A stretch of DNA of 64,000 nt from Labrenzia sp. PHM005 (GTDB lineage: Bacteria > Pseudomonadota > Alphaproteobacteria > Rhizobiales > Stappiaceae): contig NZ_CP041191.1 in the NCBI RefSeq assembly GCF_006517275.1, positions 1,917,001-1,981,000 on the forward strand, in the 5' to 3' direction. This document shows positions 18,949 to 27,854 of this stretch, in pieces. How positions within the stretch are numbered: the first letter of the stretch is position 1; the number at the start of each line of letters is the position of its first letter. The position numbers and the translations under genes are program-made. The notes beneath the pieces were generated by a model that worked only from the letters and a program-made list of their open reading frames with translations, was not told the DNA's origin and did no database searches.

Positions 18949-19707
18949 CTATTGCGGATCAATCGTCCCGAAATAGGCGGCCAAAGCTGCGATTTCCTCG
19001 TTGCCGAGATTAACTGTCATGTTCTGCATGACTTGGTGACTTCGGATGTTGGTCTTGTATTCAAACAAGGCCCGGATGAAAGGTTTCTTCGGCCAGCCGA
19101 TGATAGACGGAATGCCGTCGGCGCGCCCGGAGACTTGGTGGCAGGTTACACATTCACTTGATAGATACTCGCCATAGTCCGGGTCGCCGTCAATCTGCAT
19201 GGCAACGGCACCCATCTCAGCCCGGCTTTTTGGTTCCTGACCGTTGGCGGCTGGTTCAGCCTGTGACAATTCCTGAAGATAAGCGATGATGTGGGTCCGG
19301 TCTTCCGGATTTCTCATGCCGCGGTAGGACATTCGGGTGCCAGGGACATAGTCGCGCGGTTTTTTCAAATAGAGATCTAATGTTGTCTCGTTCCAGACCA
19401 AACCTTCTTGGCCTTGCTTCTTCATCGCGCTGGAGTATTTGAACCCCTCCAAAGATCCGGCTGACCGTTCAAACAATCCATCAAGATGGGGCCCCACACC
19501 GTTCCGCGCATTGGGGCCAACTTCATGGCAGGACACACAGGCCCTGAAAAGTTTTTCTCCCTTGTCTGGATCGCCCTCCGCAGCAAGGGCTGCGGGGTTT
19601 TGCTGTATGAAGACAATGGCAACAAAAGCCAGCCATGCGGGCAAGGGCAGGTGTTTTATTTTGGACCTGCCGTCGCGTCCAGGTGTCTTTTCCAAGTCTC
19701 TGTCCAT
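18949..19707 (-). CDS. soxE: SoxE dihaem c-type cytochrome
   Basis: 252-aa exported dihaem cytochrome, partner of SoxF. After a membrane/signal segment (LAFVAIVFIQQNPAALA) there are two haem motifs: CVSCH (about residue 57) in a class I domain with axial Met in GTRMSYRGM, and CVTCH in a shorter C-terminal domain. The start is the ATG at 19707, behind GGGAGG. The first domain closely resembles the first domain of SoxD next door (same VGPHL-LF-R-AG-GF/YKYS-AM pattern), indicating an internal duplication in the cluster. It would shuttle electrons between SoxF and the respiratory chain. Confidence 0.88.
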   Translation of the reverse strand: MDRDLEKTPGRDGRSKIKHLPLPAWLAFVAIVFIQQNPAALAAEGDPDKGEKLFRACVSCHEVGPNARNGVGPHLDGLFERSAGSLEGFKYSSAMKKQGQEGLVWNETTLDLYLKKPRDYVPGTRMSYRGMRNPEDRTHIIAYLQELSQAEPAANGQEPKSRAEMGAVAMQIDGDPDYGEYLSSECVTCHQVSGRADGIPSIIGWPKKPFIRALFEYKTNIRSHQVMQNMTVNLGNEEIAALAAYFGTIDPQ

Positions 19708-19735
19708 ACCGGGTTCCTCCCGCAAACCGGTTGGG

Positions 19736-20851
19736 TCAGTCGACGGCACCAGCGCCGGCGTTGTCACCTTCGTCCGAATCTGGGGTCACGTCCAATATCC
19801 GGGCGCGCATGGTGACCTTCACTTCGTTAGCCACACAATCCGTCATGCATGGCTCTGCCTTTTCCGCGTAATGTGGCTCCTCATAGCGGTCATCTGCAAT
19901 GAAGTTCGCCTCATTTGGCAAACGGATGTCCAGGAAATTCTTATCTGACAGTTCGAATTCCTCATCGTCAACCTGATCGTTCAGGTAGAGGAGGTAGGCG
20001 GTGATGGCGTAGACATCATCATCCGACAACGACCGGGCGTCGCCAAAAGGCATGGCGCGGCGCACATAATCATAAACAGTCGACAAATACGGCCAGTAGG
20101 AGCCGATTGTTTTTTCGGGGCGTTCCTCAGTTAAGGTGTCATGGCCACCGGCCAAAACAGGCCAACGGTCCACGCCTTCACCAAAGTCGCCATGACAGCT
20201 GGCGCATTTTTCAGTGAACAAGACCTCGCCATCGGCCACTGTTCCTGAGCCAACCGGCAGGCCTTGTCCATCGGGGCGGACGTCAATGTCCCAAGCTGCA
20301 ATTTCCGCTTCCGTTGCCACACGTCCAAGACCGAAAACACCGCCTTCACGCGTGTTGGAGACCGGAGTTGCAACGGGCTCTGCGCTTGTGGTTTTGGTTT
20401 CTGCGGAGGTCTCTGTCGCCTCGGGTGCTGCGGCTGCATCACTGGCGGCCGGAACTGCGGTAGAAAAGGTTTCCAGATAGGCAATAATGTTTGCGACATC
20501 GGCTTCCTTGCGCAGACCTGCAAAGGCCATCTTGGTGCCTTTGATCATGCCTTTTGGCTTTTCCAGGTAGGTGCCAACTGTTGCAGCATCCCAGAAAAGG
20601 CCCTCTTGTCCTGCCTTGATCATGGCTTTCGAGTACTTGTAGCCATCAATGCCACCGGCCGTCCGTCCAAACAAATCGTTCAGATGTGGGCCGACTTTGT
20701 TCTTTGCCTTCTCACCAACCGCGTGACAGGCCTTGCATTTTTTGAAGACCTTTTCGCCCTTGGCAACGTCCCCGGCGATTGCTGTTGAGACCATTGCCGG
20801 ATAAACGACCAGAGCTGAACCGAGTGCGAGCGTTTTAAGCAACTTCGACAT
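19736..20851 (-). CDS. soxD: SoxD dihaem cytochrome c of sulfane dehydrogenase
   Basis: 371-aa dihaem subunit of SoxCD, which oxidises the sulfane sulfur bound to SoxY and lets thiosulfate go fully to sulfate. A signal peptide (TLALGSALVVYPAMVSTAIA) precedes haem 1 CKACH with methionine in GTKMAFAGL, an Ala/Thr/Glu-rich linker (about residues 125-165), then haem 2 CASCH and the typical RAMPFGDARSLSDDDVYA. The start is the ATG at 20851, overlapping soxC by 17 nt, with GGGAG upstream; the longer frame runs into soxC. The acidic C-terminal tail with CMTDC looks partly lineage-specific. Confidence 0.9.
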   Translation of the reverse strand: MSKLLKTLALGSALVVYPAMVSTAIAGDVAKGEKVFKKCKACHAVGEKAKNKVGPHLNDLFGRTAGGIDGYKYSKAMIKAGQEGLFWDAATVGTYLEKPKGMIKGTKMAFAGLRKEADVANIIAYLETFSTAVPAASDAAAAPEATETSAETKTTSAEPVATPVSNTREGGVFGLGRVATEAEIAAWDIDVRPDGQGLPVGSGTVADGEVLFTEKCASCHGDFGEGVDRWPVLAGGHDTLTEERPEKTIGSYWPYLSTVYDYVRRAMPFGDARSLSDDDVYAITAYLLYLNDQVDDEEFELSDKNFLDIRLPNEANFIADDRYEEPHYAEKAEPCMTDCVANEVKVTMRARILDVTPDSDEGDNAGAGAVD

Positions 20852-22109
20852 TTTCAACGCTCCCGTCTGCTTTGACATGCCAGGTCTGGATGCCGTTGTT
20901 GTGGTAGATCGAGTTTTCACCACGGGAGATCCGCAGTTCGTTTTTGGTGGGCTGATAAAAGCCGTGTTCGTCCATGGCACGCGATTGCAGCAGCATGTCC
21001 GAGCCGTCCCATTCAATGTCGAGATAAAAGCGGTGCAGCGACTTCGACAGGCTTGGTCCGTCAATGCGCGCTGTTTTCCAATTGCGGCCACCGTCCAGCG
21101 AAACATCAACACGGGTGATGCGCCCATTGCCGGACCAGGCAAGACCTGAGATCACCATCGGGCCCTTGCCATGTGCGATCGGCATTTGCGGGCTCGGGCT
21201 GGTGATGACTGATTTCGGATCCATGACCCAGGTAAAGCGGCGGGCCTTGCCGGTTTCCAGAAGGTCTGTGTATTTGGACGTCTCTTCGCGGTGGTGCCAA
21301 GGCTGGTCGCCGACTTCTAAACGGCGGAGCCATTTGACCCACATGTTGCCTTCCCAGCCGGGAACGACAAGACGCAGCGGATACCCTTGCTCGGGGCGCA
21401 AGGCCTCACCGTTCATTTTCCAGGCTACAAGACAGTCATCCAGTGCCTTTTCCATCGGGATGGAGCGGGTCATATGGGAGGCATCAGCTCCTTCCGGCAA
21501 GACCCACTTGCCATTGGTTTTGACACCGGCTTCTTCGAGAAGCGTCTTGAGTTTCACACCGGTGTACATGACGTTGTGCACCATGCCGTGGGTGAATTGG
21601 CAGCCGTTCAATTGGGCGCCCCGCCACTCCATGCCGCCGTTGGCTGCGCACTCCAGGAAATAGACATGGTTCTCGCGCGGGAAGCGTTTCAGGTCTTCCA
21701 TGGTGAAGACGAGCGGCGTGTCGACCAGGCCGTTGATCATCAACCGGTGATCCTGTGGCCGGATTTGAGCCACACCGCCATGATGACGTTCAAAACACAG
21801 ACCATTCGGTGTGATGATGCCGTCGAGCTCGTGCAGAGGCGTGAAGTTGATCGAGGCAACCGCATCGGCAGTCAGCCAGGGAACGTTGCGCCGGACAACG
21901 TCGGCCTCGAACTCTGATGGCAGGCCATAGGGCGCAGCATCAACGCCATCGCCCAGGTAGCGGTTCCAGTCTTGAATTTCGGTGATCAGCGGATCGCCGC
22001 CTGCGCGGGCGGCGCCTGCTGATCCGGCAACAGCACCTGCCGCAAGACCTGCCTTGAGCAGGGACCGGCGGGAAAGATCGGGTGATTTGGAAACCTTGGT
22101 ATCACTCAT
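20835..22109 (-). CDS. soxC: SoxC molybdoprotein, sulfane dehydrogenase subunit
   Basis: 424-aa molybdenum-cofactor protein of the sulfite-oxidase fold; with SoxD it removes six electrons from the SoxY-bound sulfane sulfur. A twin-arginine leader (LSRRSLLKAGLAAGAVAG) is followed by an oxidoreductase Mo-pterin domain with the molybdenum cysteine in YFLECAANGGMEW and a C-terminal dimerisation domain (WSGNGRITRVDVSLDGGRNW). I place the start at the ATG at 22109, 7 nt after GAGGA; a GTG at 22148, right after the soxB stop, is in frame but poorly supplied with a ribosome site. The leader holds a 13-codon tandem-like duplication. Confidence 0.9.
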   Translation of the reverse strand: MSDTKVSKSPDLSRRSLLKAGLAAGAVAGSAGAARAGGDPLITEIQDWNRYLGDGVDAAPYGLPSEFEADVVRRNVPWLTADAVASINFTPLHELDGIITPNGLCFERHHGGVAQIRPQDHRLMINGLVDTPLVFTMEDLKRFPRENHVYFLECAANGGMEWRGAQLNGCQFTHGMVHNVMYTGVKLKTLLEEAGVKTNGKWVLPEGADASHMTRSIPMEKALDDCLVAWKMNGEALRPEQGYPLRLVVPGWEGNMWVKWLRRLEVGDQPWHHREETSKYTDLLETGKARRFTWVMDPKSVITSPSPQMPIAHGKGPMVISGLAWSGNGRITRVDVSLDGGRNWKTARIDGPSLSKSLHRFYLDIEWDGSDMLLQSRAMDEHGFYQPTKNELRISRGENSIYHNNGIQTWHVKADGSVENVEVA

Positions 22110-22150
22110 GATGTTGTCCTCAAGGGTGTCCTCAAGCGTATTCGTCACGA

Positions 22151-23845
22151 TCAGCCGGCAAGTTTGACGGACTGGTTGTCCGGCAACTTGACGACTGGGT
22201 TCTTGGAGATGTGGGTTTCAACGACGTCCCAGATGGCGGGACCTTCGGTGTCTTCGTTCACGGATGCCCAACCGGCAACAACGTAATCCTTGGCCGGATC
22301 AATGGCCTCGCCGGTGGCCAGCAAGGTCATTTCGGAGATGCGCTCGCCGATCTCCTTATTGGGATCGATGGTGTAGCCCATGCCGCCGACACGAACCATG
22401 TCGCCGCCTTGCTGGTAATAGGGGTCTTTGTTGAAGAGGTTATCGCCGACGTCCTCCAGGATGTCCTTCACCATCTGGCCGCTCATGGTGGAGCGATAAG
22501 CGGCCGGATAGGTCATGGCGCAGGCGTTGTGGAGGTCTTCCAGTGTGATGTCCTGGCCAGGAAGCACGCTGGTCCCCCACCGGAAGCCGGGTGAGAGAGC
22601 GATTTGAGCGTCGCGCTCTTCCAACAGAGCCTGACAGATCAGATCGTCGAAGGTGCCGTTGAAGTTGCCACGCCGGTAGAGGAGGCTTTCCGTTTTGCCC
22701 AGAACCCGGGAAAGATCGGCTTCATAGGGGGCGCGGACTTCGTCAATCAGGGCCGCCATATCGGCGTCCGGGGTGATTACATCGGAGAAGATCGGGATCA
22801 GCCGGTAACCATATCCGGCCACCTTGCCGTCTTTCACATCAAGGTCGACCCGGGAGACGAACTTGCCATTTGAGCCTGAGGCGATCACCAGCGTGCCGTC
22901 AACAATGACCGGCTCCGGCAAGGCATCGTGCGTATGACCCGTCAGGATCACGTCAATGCCGCTGACCCTGGAGGCCAGTTTACGATCGACGTCAAAGCCG
23001 TTGTGAGAGAGGAGGACAACGACTTCGGCACCTTCGCTGCGGGCTTCTTCGACATGTTTTGCGATGTCGTCTTCACGGATACCAAATGACCAGCCCGGGA
23101 TCATCCAGCGTGGATTGGCGATGGGAGTGTAAGGGAAAGCCTGGCCGATAACCGCGATCTTGGAGCCGCCGCGTTCAAACATTTTCCAGGCTTCAAAAGC
23201 GGGTTCATCCCACTCATTGTCGTAGATGTTGGAGCCAAGGAAGGAGAAGGGGAGTTCGTCAATGATTTCCTGGACACGGTCGGTGCCGTAAGTGAACTCC
23301 CAATGGCCGGTCATCGCGTCCGGCTCGAAAGAATTCATGACAGTGATCATGTCCTGGCCAAGGGTCATGTTGGAGGTGTAGCTGCCTTGCCAGGTGTCGC
23401 CGCCGTCGAGCAGCAGCACATTGTCCGCTCCGCGTTCAGCCCGGATACGCTTGATAACGGTGGCGATCCGGTCCATGCCGCCCATCTTGCCGTAGGACTT
23501 GGCCAACGCTGCAAAGTCTTCTGAGGTCAGCGCATAGGCGTCCGGAGAACCAGCTTCGATGTTGTAAAGCTTTAGAAAGTCGGCGCCGGTCACATGGGGA
23601 GGTTTGCCTGTGACGTCGCCAATGCCGAGGTTGATGGAGGGCTCGCGGAAATAAATTGGTTTCAGCTGGGCGTGAATGTCTGTGATGTGGATCAAGGTCA
23701 GAGACCCGGTTGGTTCCATCGCCAGCAGCTGGTCTTCGCTCAAAGACTGTTGCGCCATCAGCTTTGACCAGGACCCGGCCATGCCAGAGCCGATCAAGGC
23801 ACTGGTGGCTGTCGCCGCCATCAAGAACTCGCGTCTTGAAAACAT
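22151..23845 (-). CDS. soxB: SoxB sulfate thiohydrolase
   Basis: 564-aa dimanganese hydrolase that removes the terminal sulfone group from SoxY-bound thiosulfonate as sulfate. A twin-arginine leader (FSRREFLMAATATSALIG) precedes a calcineurin-like metallophosphatase domain with metal motifs HITDIHAQL, LDGGDTWQGS, GHWEFTYG (a SoxB hallmark), LLSHNGFDVD and TGHTHDALPEP. A 5'-nucleotidase C-terminal domain follows. The length is typical. A 198-nt gap separates it from soxA upstream with no ORF I can support. Confidence 0.95.
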   Translation of the reverse strand: MFSRREFLMAATATSALIGSGMAGSWSKLMAQQSLSEDQLLAMEPTGSLTLIHITDIHAQLKPIYFREPSINLGIGDVTGKPPHVTGADFLKLYNIEAGSPDAYALTSEDFAALAKSYGKMGGMDRIATVIKRIRAERGADNVLLLDGGDTWQGSYTSNMTLGQDMITVMNSFEPDAMTGHWEFTYGTDRVQEIIDELPFSFLGSNIYDNEWDEPAFEAWKMFERGGSKIAVIGQAFPYTPIANPRWMIPGWSFGIREDDIAKHVEEARSEGAEVVVLLSHNGFDVDRKLASRVSGIDVILTGHTHDALPEPVIVDGTLVIASGSNGKFVSRVDLDVKDGKVAGYGYRLIPIFSDVITPDADMAALIDEVRAPYEADLSRVLGKTESLLYRRGNFNGTFDDLICQALLEERDAQIALSPGFRWGTSVLPGQDITLEDLHNACAMTYPAAYRSTMSGQMVKDILEDVGDNLFNKDPYYQQGGDMVRVGGMGYTIDPNKEIGERISEMTLLATGEAIDPAKDYVVAGWASVNEDTEGPAIWDVVETHISKNPVVKLPDNQSVKLAG

Positions 23846-24043
23846 TCACTTAACTCCCAAAATCAGCGGAGGCTTAGGCCTCCAAAAAGCCAATGGCGAA
23901 TGGCATAGTTTATCTGTTGGCGCATGAAACCCCATGCACCTGAATCACTCTATAGATCGGTGTCGGTTTGTTCAGTTTGCCGGAAACCGGCTTGTTTTGT
24001 TGGGAGCGGCAGTGAGCCGCCGCGCCCATTTCTCAGTGTATAA

Positions 24044-24904
24044 TTACTGGCGGACAGCTGGTGTTTCGACCGATAAGCCGGACCCGCGCCAGGCCAGATA
24101 CAATTCTAGTGAGGTGAATTCATCCCCGCCCGGTTTGAACGGAGTGGCCCGGATGTTTTTCATGCAGCCCTTGAACCGGCGGTGCATCGAACCAAGTCCC
24201 TGCCACTTCAGACGGTATGTCGGAAAGCCGTTGATCTGGCCCTGGCTCAAATGGTCGGCCCGGATCATGTTGCCGTAGTTGTCTTCGTGGCAATTCGAAC
24301 AGGACATGTCGAGCTGTCCAACGCGGGTGTAATAAAGCTCCTTGCCCTTGTTGAACCACTCTTCAGCTGGCCCGTCGACTTTTACGTTGACCGGCATGCC
24401 GCGGGACTGCAGGCCGATAAAGGCGGTCATCGCCAGCATTTCAGCGCTTTCCCATTTCCATGGATCGGCGCCCTGATGTTCTTTTCTGGACCAGTTGATG
24501 TGGTCTTCGAGCGTCATCAGAGTTTCTTCACCGTCATGCCACTTTGGCATGGAGGCGCGCAGGCCTTTCATGCTTTCCGAGGCATCGCCATGGCAAGACG
24601 CGCAAGACTTGCCGGAAGTCCCTGCTTCTTCTTCCCAAAGTTCGGCGCCATAGTCGACAGAGGTGAATGCCGGATTGTCAAAGTCATCCGTTTGCAAAGC
24701 TTGGGTTTCATCAGACCGAAAGCGCCAGCCCGACAGGATTTCATCCAGCGGATGGCCCTCCGGTGCCGCGACTTTGGTTACGATCTTTTCGCCTTCAATA
24801 CTCAATTCAGCGTTTTCATCTGCGATTGATGGAACGGCTGCAAGTGACAAGACCAAACCAGTTGCAAGGGCAACTGCGGTCGTCCGTCCGGTGTAATTCG
24901 TCAT
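24044..24904 (-). CDS. soxA: SoxA dihaem cytochrome c, thiosulfate-conjugating enzyme subunit
   Basis: 286-aa periplasmic subunit of SoxXA, which oxidatively links thiosulfate to the SoxY cysteine. A Sec signal peptide (TAVALATGLVLSLAAVPSIA) precedes haem motifs CASCH (about residue 106) and CSNCH (about 207). The catalytic haem ligand cysteine lies in HRRFKGCMKNIRA, as in dihaem SoxA of Paracoccus. An ATG start at 24904 is given, but a TTG at 24910 has the better ribosome spacing (GGAGGAG, 5 nt) and may be used. soxZ lies 48 nt upstream. Confidence 0.92.
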   Translation of the reverse strand: MTNYTGRTTAVALATGLVLSLAAVPSIADENAELSIEGEKIVTKVAAPEGHPLDEILSGWRFRSDETQALQTDDFDNPAFTSVDYGAELWEEEAGTSGKSCASCHGDASESMKGLRASMPKWHDGEETLMTLEDHINWSRKEHQGADPWKWESAEMLAMTAFIGLQSRGMPVNVKVDGPAEEWFNKGKELYYTRVGQLDMSCSNCHEDNYGNMIRADHLSQGQINGFPTYRLKWQGLGSMHRRFKGCMKNIRATPFKPGGDEFTSLELYLAWRGSGLSVETPAVRQ

Positions 24905-24952
24905 GGTCAAATCGTCTCCTCCCGATTTGTGCGACCTGATTGTCCGCAGACA

Positions 24953-25282
24953 CTACTCAACCTTGATTTTCTTTTCGGTCTCATAGACGCTGCCGTCGTC
25001 ATCGACCCACGTGAACTTGAAAGTTCCGCTGTTGTCGACCTTGGCGCTGAACTGCAGATACGGGTTGGCCGACACTGCGGGGTCGAGGTCACAAGAAAAG
25101 ACCACCTGACCTTCGAACTCACAGGTGAACTTGTTGATGATTTTGCGCGGGATCAGCTCGCCGGTTTTTTTATCCTTGCGCTGGCCCGATTCCATCGGGT
25201 GGCTGATCAGCGTCTTGATGGTGATGACTTCACCCTTGTCGGCCTTCTTGGGCACTTTTACGCGGGGTTTTGGGGATGCCAT
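24953..25282 (-). CDS. soxZ: SoxZ, sulfur carrier partner
   Basis: 109-aa immunoglobulin-like protein without a signal peptide, which forms the SoxYZ carrier and is exported by hitch-hiking on SoxY. Family signature: ASPKPRVKVPKKADKGEVI, the TLISHPMESGQRKDK block and the C-terminal FKFTWVDDDGSVYE. One interior cysteine pair (FTCEFEGQVVFSCDL) is seen, as in other SoxZ. It sits between soxY and soxA. Confidence 0.94.
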   Translation of the reverse strand: MASPKPRVKVPKKADKGEVITIKTLISHPMESGQRKDKKTGELIPRKIINKFTCEFEGQVVFSCDLDPAVSANPYLQFSAKVDNSGTFKFTWVDDDGSVYETEKKIKVE

Positions 25283-25313
25283 GTTGCGTTTCCTCTTGTC
25301 CGGTCTTCGTCAG

Positions 25314-25763
25314 TTAGCCGCCGCAGCCGCCAATGGTGACCTTGACTTCTTTGGTGTCCATGAAGGTTGATCCGTCGCTCATTTTTGCGACTGCAATGAC
25401 GTTCTGCGTCTTGGCCAACCGGATTCGGGTTTTAGCTTCTGCAGCTCCGCTCATTGCAGAGAAGTGGAACGTAGCAACAGCCGGGTTCGGGTTGCCATCG
25501 GCCAGGATCAGAACCGAAGCCACATAGTTGTCAGATGTCATCGGGCTGTCGACAGAAACGCCGACCGGAACGGTGTTGCCGTTTTCCGCGATTTCAGGCG
25601 TGTCGAGGGACACTGTTCCTGCAGTCGGGGAGGCTCCGCCGGTGAACGCCTTGATGGCAGCTTCCGTGTCAGAGGTCGCCGCAAAGGTGAGGCGCGGGCT
25701 TAGTGCCAGAAAGGCCGCCGTTCCTGCGGTCAGGCCGAGGGCCTGGCGTCGTGTGAGTGTCAT
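25314..25763 (-). CDS. soxY: SoxY, sulfur-carrying protein
   Basis: 149-aa periplasmic carrier on which thiosulfate is bound and processed. A twin-arginine leader (LTRRQALGLTAGTAAFLAL) supports export with SoxZ. The mobile C-terminal arm ends exactly in GGCGG, the substrate-carrying cysteine motif. The start is the ATG at 25763, 6 nt after GGAG; an upstream in-frame TTG is not needed. Confidence 0.95.
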   Translation of the reverse strand: MTLTRRQALGLTAGTAAFLALSPRLTFAATSDTEAAIKAFTGGASPTAGTVSLDTPEIAENGNTVPVGVSVDSPMTSDNYVASVLILADGNPNPAVATFHFSAMSGAAEAKTRIRLAKTQNVIAVAKMSDGSTFMDTKEVKVTIGGCGG

Positions 25764-25786
25764 TTTTTGCTCCTTCAATCCGGAGA

Positions 25787-26266
25787 TCAGTTCTCTTTAA
25801 GGGTCAGCAGGTAGGCGACCACATCTTCGACTTCCTGAGCCGAAAGGATCGTCTTACCGGTGAATTTTTCCGCAATACGGTCGCCTAGGGATGTGGTGTA
25901 AAAACCTGGCATGATGGTGTGGTCGCCAAAGACCTGTTTGCTGTCGACAACGATCGCGCGCAGCTCTTCAGTGCTCCAACGGTCGGCGACGCCATTTAGT
26001 TCCGGGCCGACTTCGCCGTGGAACAGCAACTCGCCAAGATCTGCATTCACGTGGCAGGCAAGGCAATTGCCTTTCTTCCGGTTGGCGAAAGTTTCGCGTC
26101 CCGCAACCGGATCACCCGGTTTTCCGGTCAGCGATGTTTTGGCTTCCATGTCGACAATGTTGACATCAGTCGGGGCAACTGTTTCTGCGTGCAATGGGCT
26201 TGCGGAAATCGTTCCGGCCAAGCAGATTGCAAAAGCAGCGCCCCAAATTCTTGCGCCCTGGGTCAT
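25787..26266 (-). CDS. soxX: SoxX monohaem cytochrome c
   Basis: 159-aa subunit of SoxXA. Signal peptide (GAAFAICLAGTISASPLHA), haem motif CLACH in KKGNCLACHVNADLGELLFHGEVGP (CLACH at about residue 67) and the distal methionine in DHTIMPGFY match the family. The start is the ATG at 26266 with an AGGAAA ribosome site upstream. Directly upstream, between soxX and soxW, is the palindrome 26368-26384, so soxX probably heads a second promoter (wx) inside the cluster. Confidence 0.93.
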   Translation of the reverse strand: MTQGARIWGAAFAICLAGTISASPLHAETVAPTDVNIVDMEAKTSLTGKPGDPVAGRETFANRKKGNCLACHVNADLGELLFHGEVGPELNGVADRWSTEELRAIVVDSKQVFGDHTIMPGFYTTSLGDRIAEKFTGKTILSAQEVEDVVAYLLTLKEN

Positions 26267-26367
26267 GTTATTGGCTTTCCTCCTCAGTGTGGGTACGCTC
26301 CACCGCACCCATGGTGAACCAGTGTTTCCAGTTCACCTGTCCTCCTCACATTAAAAGATATGATTTT

Positions 26368-26385
26368 TTGCATATATTATGCAAT
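26368..26385. promoter_or_regulatory. Candidate SoxR operator in the soxW-soxX (wx) region
   Basis: Perfect inverted repeat TTGCATA-N3-TATGCAA about 100 bp upstream of the soxX start. The 15-mer at 26371-26385 matches the soxV-soxS intergenic 15-mer (27822-27836) at 13 of 15 positions. In a related sox system SoxR is known to act at exactly these two intergenic regions. Confidence 0.6.
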
Positions 26386-26419
26386 AGGCCTTTTTGCGAA
26401 GACCCGATTTTCTGTGTTC

Positions 26420-27013
26420 TCAGTTTTCCGAAAGGCGGCCTTGTTCCCGTAACTCATTGATAATACGGGCATGATACTTCTGAAAGTGCTCGTCGCTTTC
26501 ATAGCCTTTTTCTTTCACCCAGCGGAACATATTCAAAAAAGTCCACTTGCCGAAGGAGCCTGGCATGGTCGCGACTGCCGATTCTGCTGTTGTTCCATCT
26601 TCCGGAGCAGTCTCGGGCAAAAAGACAATTGTGGGTGTGAAAACGTAGCCCCATTTGCGGGCGGCGGTCTTTTCGGTGAGTTCATCACCATTCAGATCAA
26701 TGACCTCTTCGTCGCCGAACATGTTGTATTGGACGACCATGAAATTGGCCTTGATGTAGTCGGCCACTTCCGGATCGCTCAGGATTGTTTCATGCATTTT
26801 CCGGCAATAAATACAACCGCGCTGCTCAAAGACGATAGCCAGGCGTTTATCCTCTGCTGCAGCTGTTTCGATGTCTTCGGCCATGTCTTTGAAGGTAACT
26901 GTGAACCACGGCTGCTTGTGCAAGCCGTCTTCGCCAACCGTCGCGGCACTGCTGGAACAAATACCAGCCAAAACAAAGGCCGCCGCCAAGACCGATTTTG
27001 TAATTGCACGCAT
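26420..27013 (-). CDS. soxW: SoxW thioredoxin-like protein
   Basis: 197-aa periplasmic thioredoxin. A signal peptide (SVLAAAFVLAGICSSSAA) precedes a thioredoxin fold with active site CIYC in FEQRGCIYCRKMHE and a cis-proline region VFTPTIVFL. It receives electrons from the membrane protein SoxV and keeps the SoxY cysteine reduced. The start has GGAGG at 9 nt; soxV is 23 nt upstream. Confidence 0.9.
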   Translation of the reverse strand: MRAITKSVLAAAFVLAGICSSSAATVGEDGLHKQPWFTVTFKDMAEDIETAAAEDKRLAIVFEQRGCIYCRKMHETILSDPEVADYIKANFMVVQYNMFGDEEVIDLNGDELTEKTAARKWGYVFTPTIVFLPETAPEDGTTAESAVATMPGSFGKWTFLNMFRWVKEKGYESDEHFQKYHARIINELREQGRLSEN

Positions 27014-27036
27014 AAAGAAAATCCTCCCGGATATGT

Positions 27037-27771
27037 TCAGCCGATTTTCGAGAAAACTGGAAATGTCTCCAAAAGCCAGAAGGCGATGGCTGACATTTGG
27101 CCGGTGATGAAAAGGATGCCGGTTAGAACCAGCAAGCCGCCCATGATTTTTTCAATAAGCCCCATGTGTTTGCGGAACCGGCTGGCCCAGTCGAGAAAAC
27201 GGCTGGCAAACGCTGCTGCCAGGATAAATGGCAGACCAAGCCCGAGCGCATATATGGCTAGAAGCCCGGCGCCGTTCCAAATAGTGTCGGAAGACCCCGC
27301 AACAAACAGGATTGCGGCTAATACGGGGCCGACACAGGGCGTCCAGCCAAAGGCGAAGGCCAGTCCCATGATGAAAGCGCCGACCAGTCCGGCAGGTTTG
27401 CTTTCCACGTGAACACGCGCCTCGCGGAACAACAGCCCAATCCGGAATACGCCCAGGAAATGTAGGCCCATCACAATGATGATGGTTCCCGCGATATAGG
27501 ACAAAACATCGTAGTAGCGGGCGATGGACTGGCCAATGACGCTGGCCGTTGCCCCCAAGGCGACAAACACAACGGAAAAGCCAAAAACAAAGGCGATGGC
27601 AGCCAGAATAATCCGCCGTCCGGTATCCGATGTGGCCGCTTCGCCTTTTAACTCGTCAACACTGACGCCAGCGAGATAACACAGATATGGCGGTACGATG
27701 GGCAACACGCACGGGGAGACAAAAGATAGAAGCCCAGCCAGAAAGGCTGCACCTAATGAGACTTCCAGCAT
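27037..27771 (-). CDS. soxV: SoxV, CcdA-family thiol-disulfide membrane transporter
   Basis: 244-aa integral membrane protein with six predicted helices, moving reducing power from cytoplasmic thioredoxin to periplasmic SoxW. Redox cysteines lie in the paired motifs SFVSPCVLPIVPPY and FGWTPCVGPVLAA of the CcdA family. The start is the ATG at 27771, 6 nt after GGAGG; the longer frame reaches into the soxS promoter and is rejected. First gene of soxVWXYZABCDEF. Confidence 0.92.
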   Translation of the reverse strand: MLEVSLGAAFLAGLLSFVSPCVLPIVPPYLCYLAGVSVDELKGEAATSDTGRRIILAAIAFVFGFSVVFVALGATASVIGQSIARYYDVLSYIAGTIIIVMGLHFLGVFRIGLLFREARVHVESKPAGLVGAFIMGLAFAFGWTPCVGPVLAAILFVAGSSDTIWNGAGLLAIYALGLGLPFILAAAFASRFLDWASRFRKHMGLIEKIMGGLLVLTGILFITGQMSAIAFWLLETFPVFSKIG

Positions 27772-27807
27772 ACATGTCCTCCCAGAAATGCTTTGTGTCC
27801 GGTTTAA

Positions 27808-27836
27808 AATATTCAAATTCTCATATATATTGCAAT
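27808..27836. promoter_or_regulatory. Candidate SoxR operator in the soxV-soxS (sv) region
   Basis: AT-rich site between the divergent soxV and soxS starts: AATATTC (27808-27814) joined to a CATATAT-TTGCAAT element (27822-27836). The second half matches the wx operator at 13 of 15 positions; the first resembles half of the ATTC-N8-GAAT site at 30992. It probably serves both divergent promoters. Confidence 0.55.
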
Positions 27837-27854
27837 GACAGAAAACGCGGAGAA

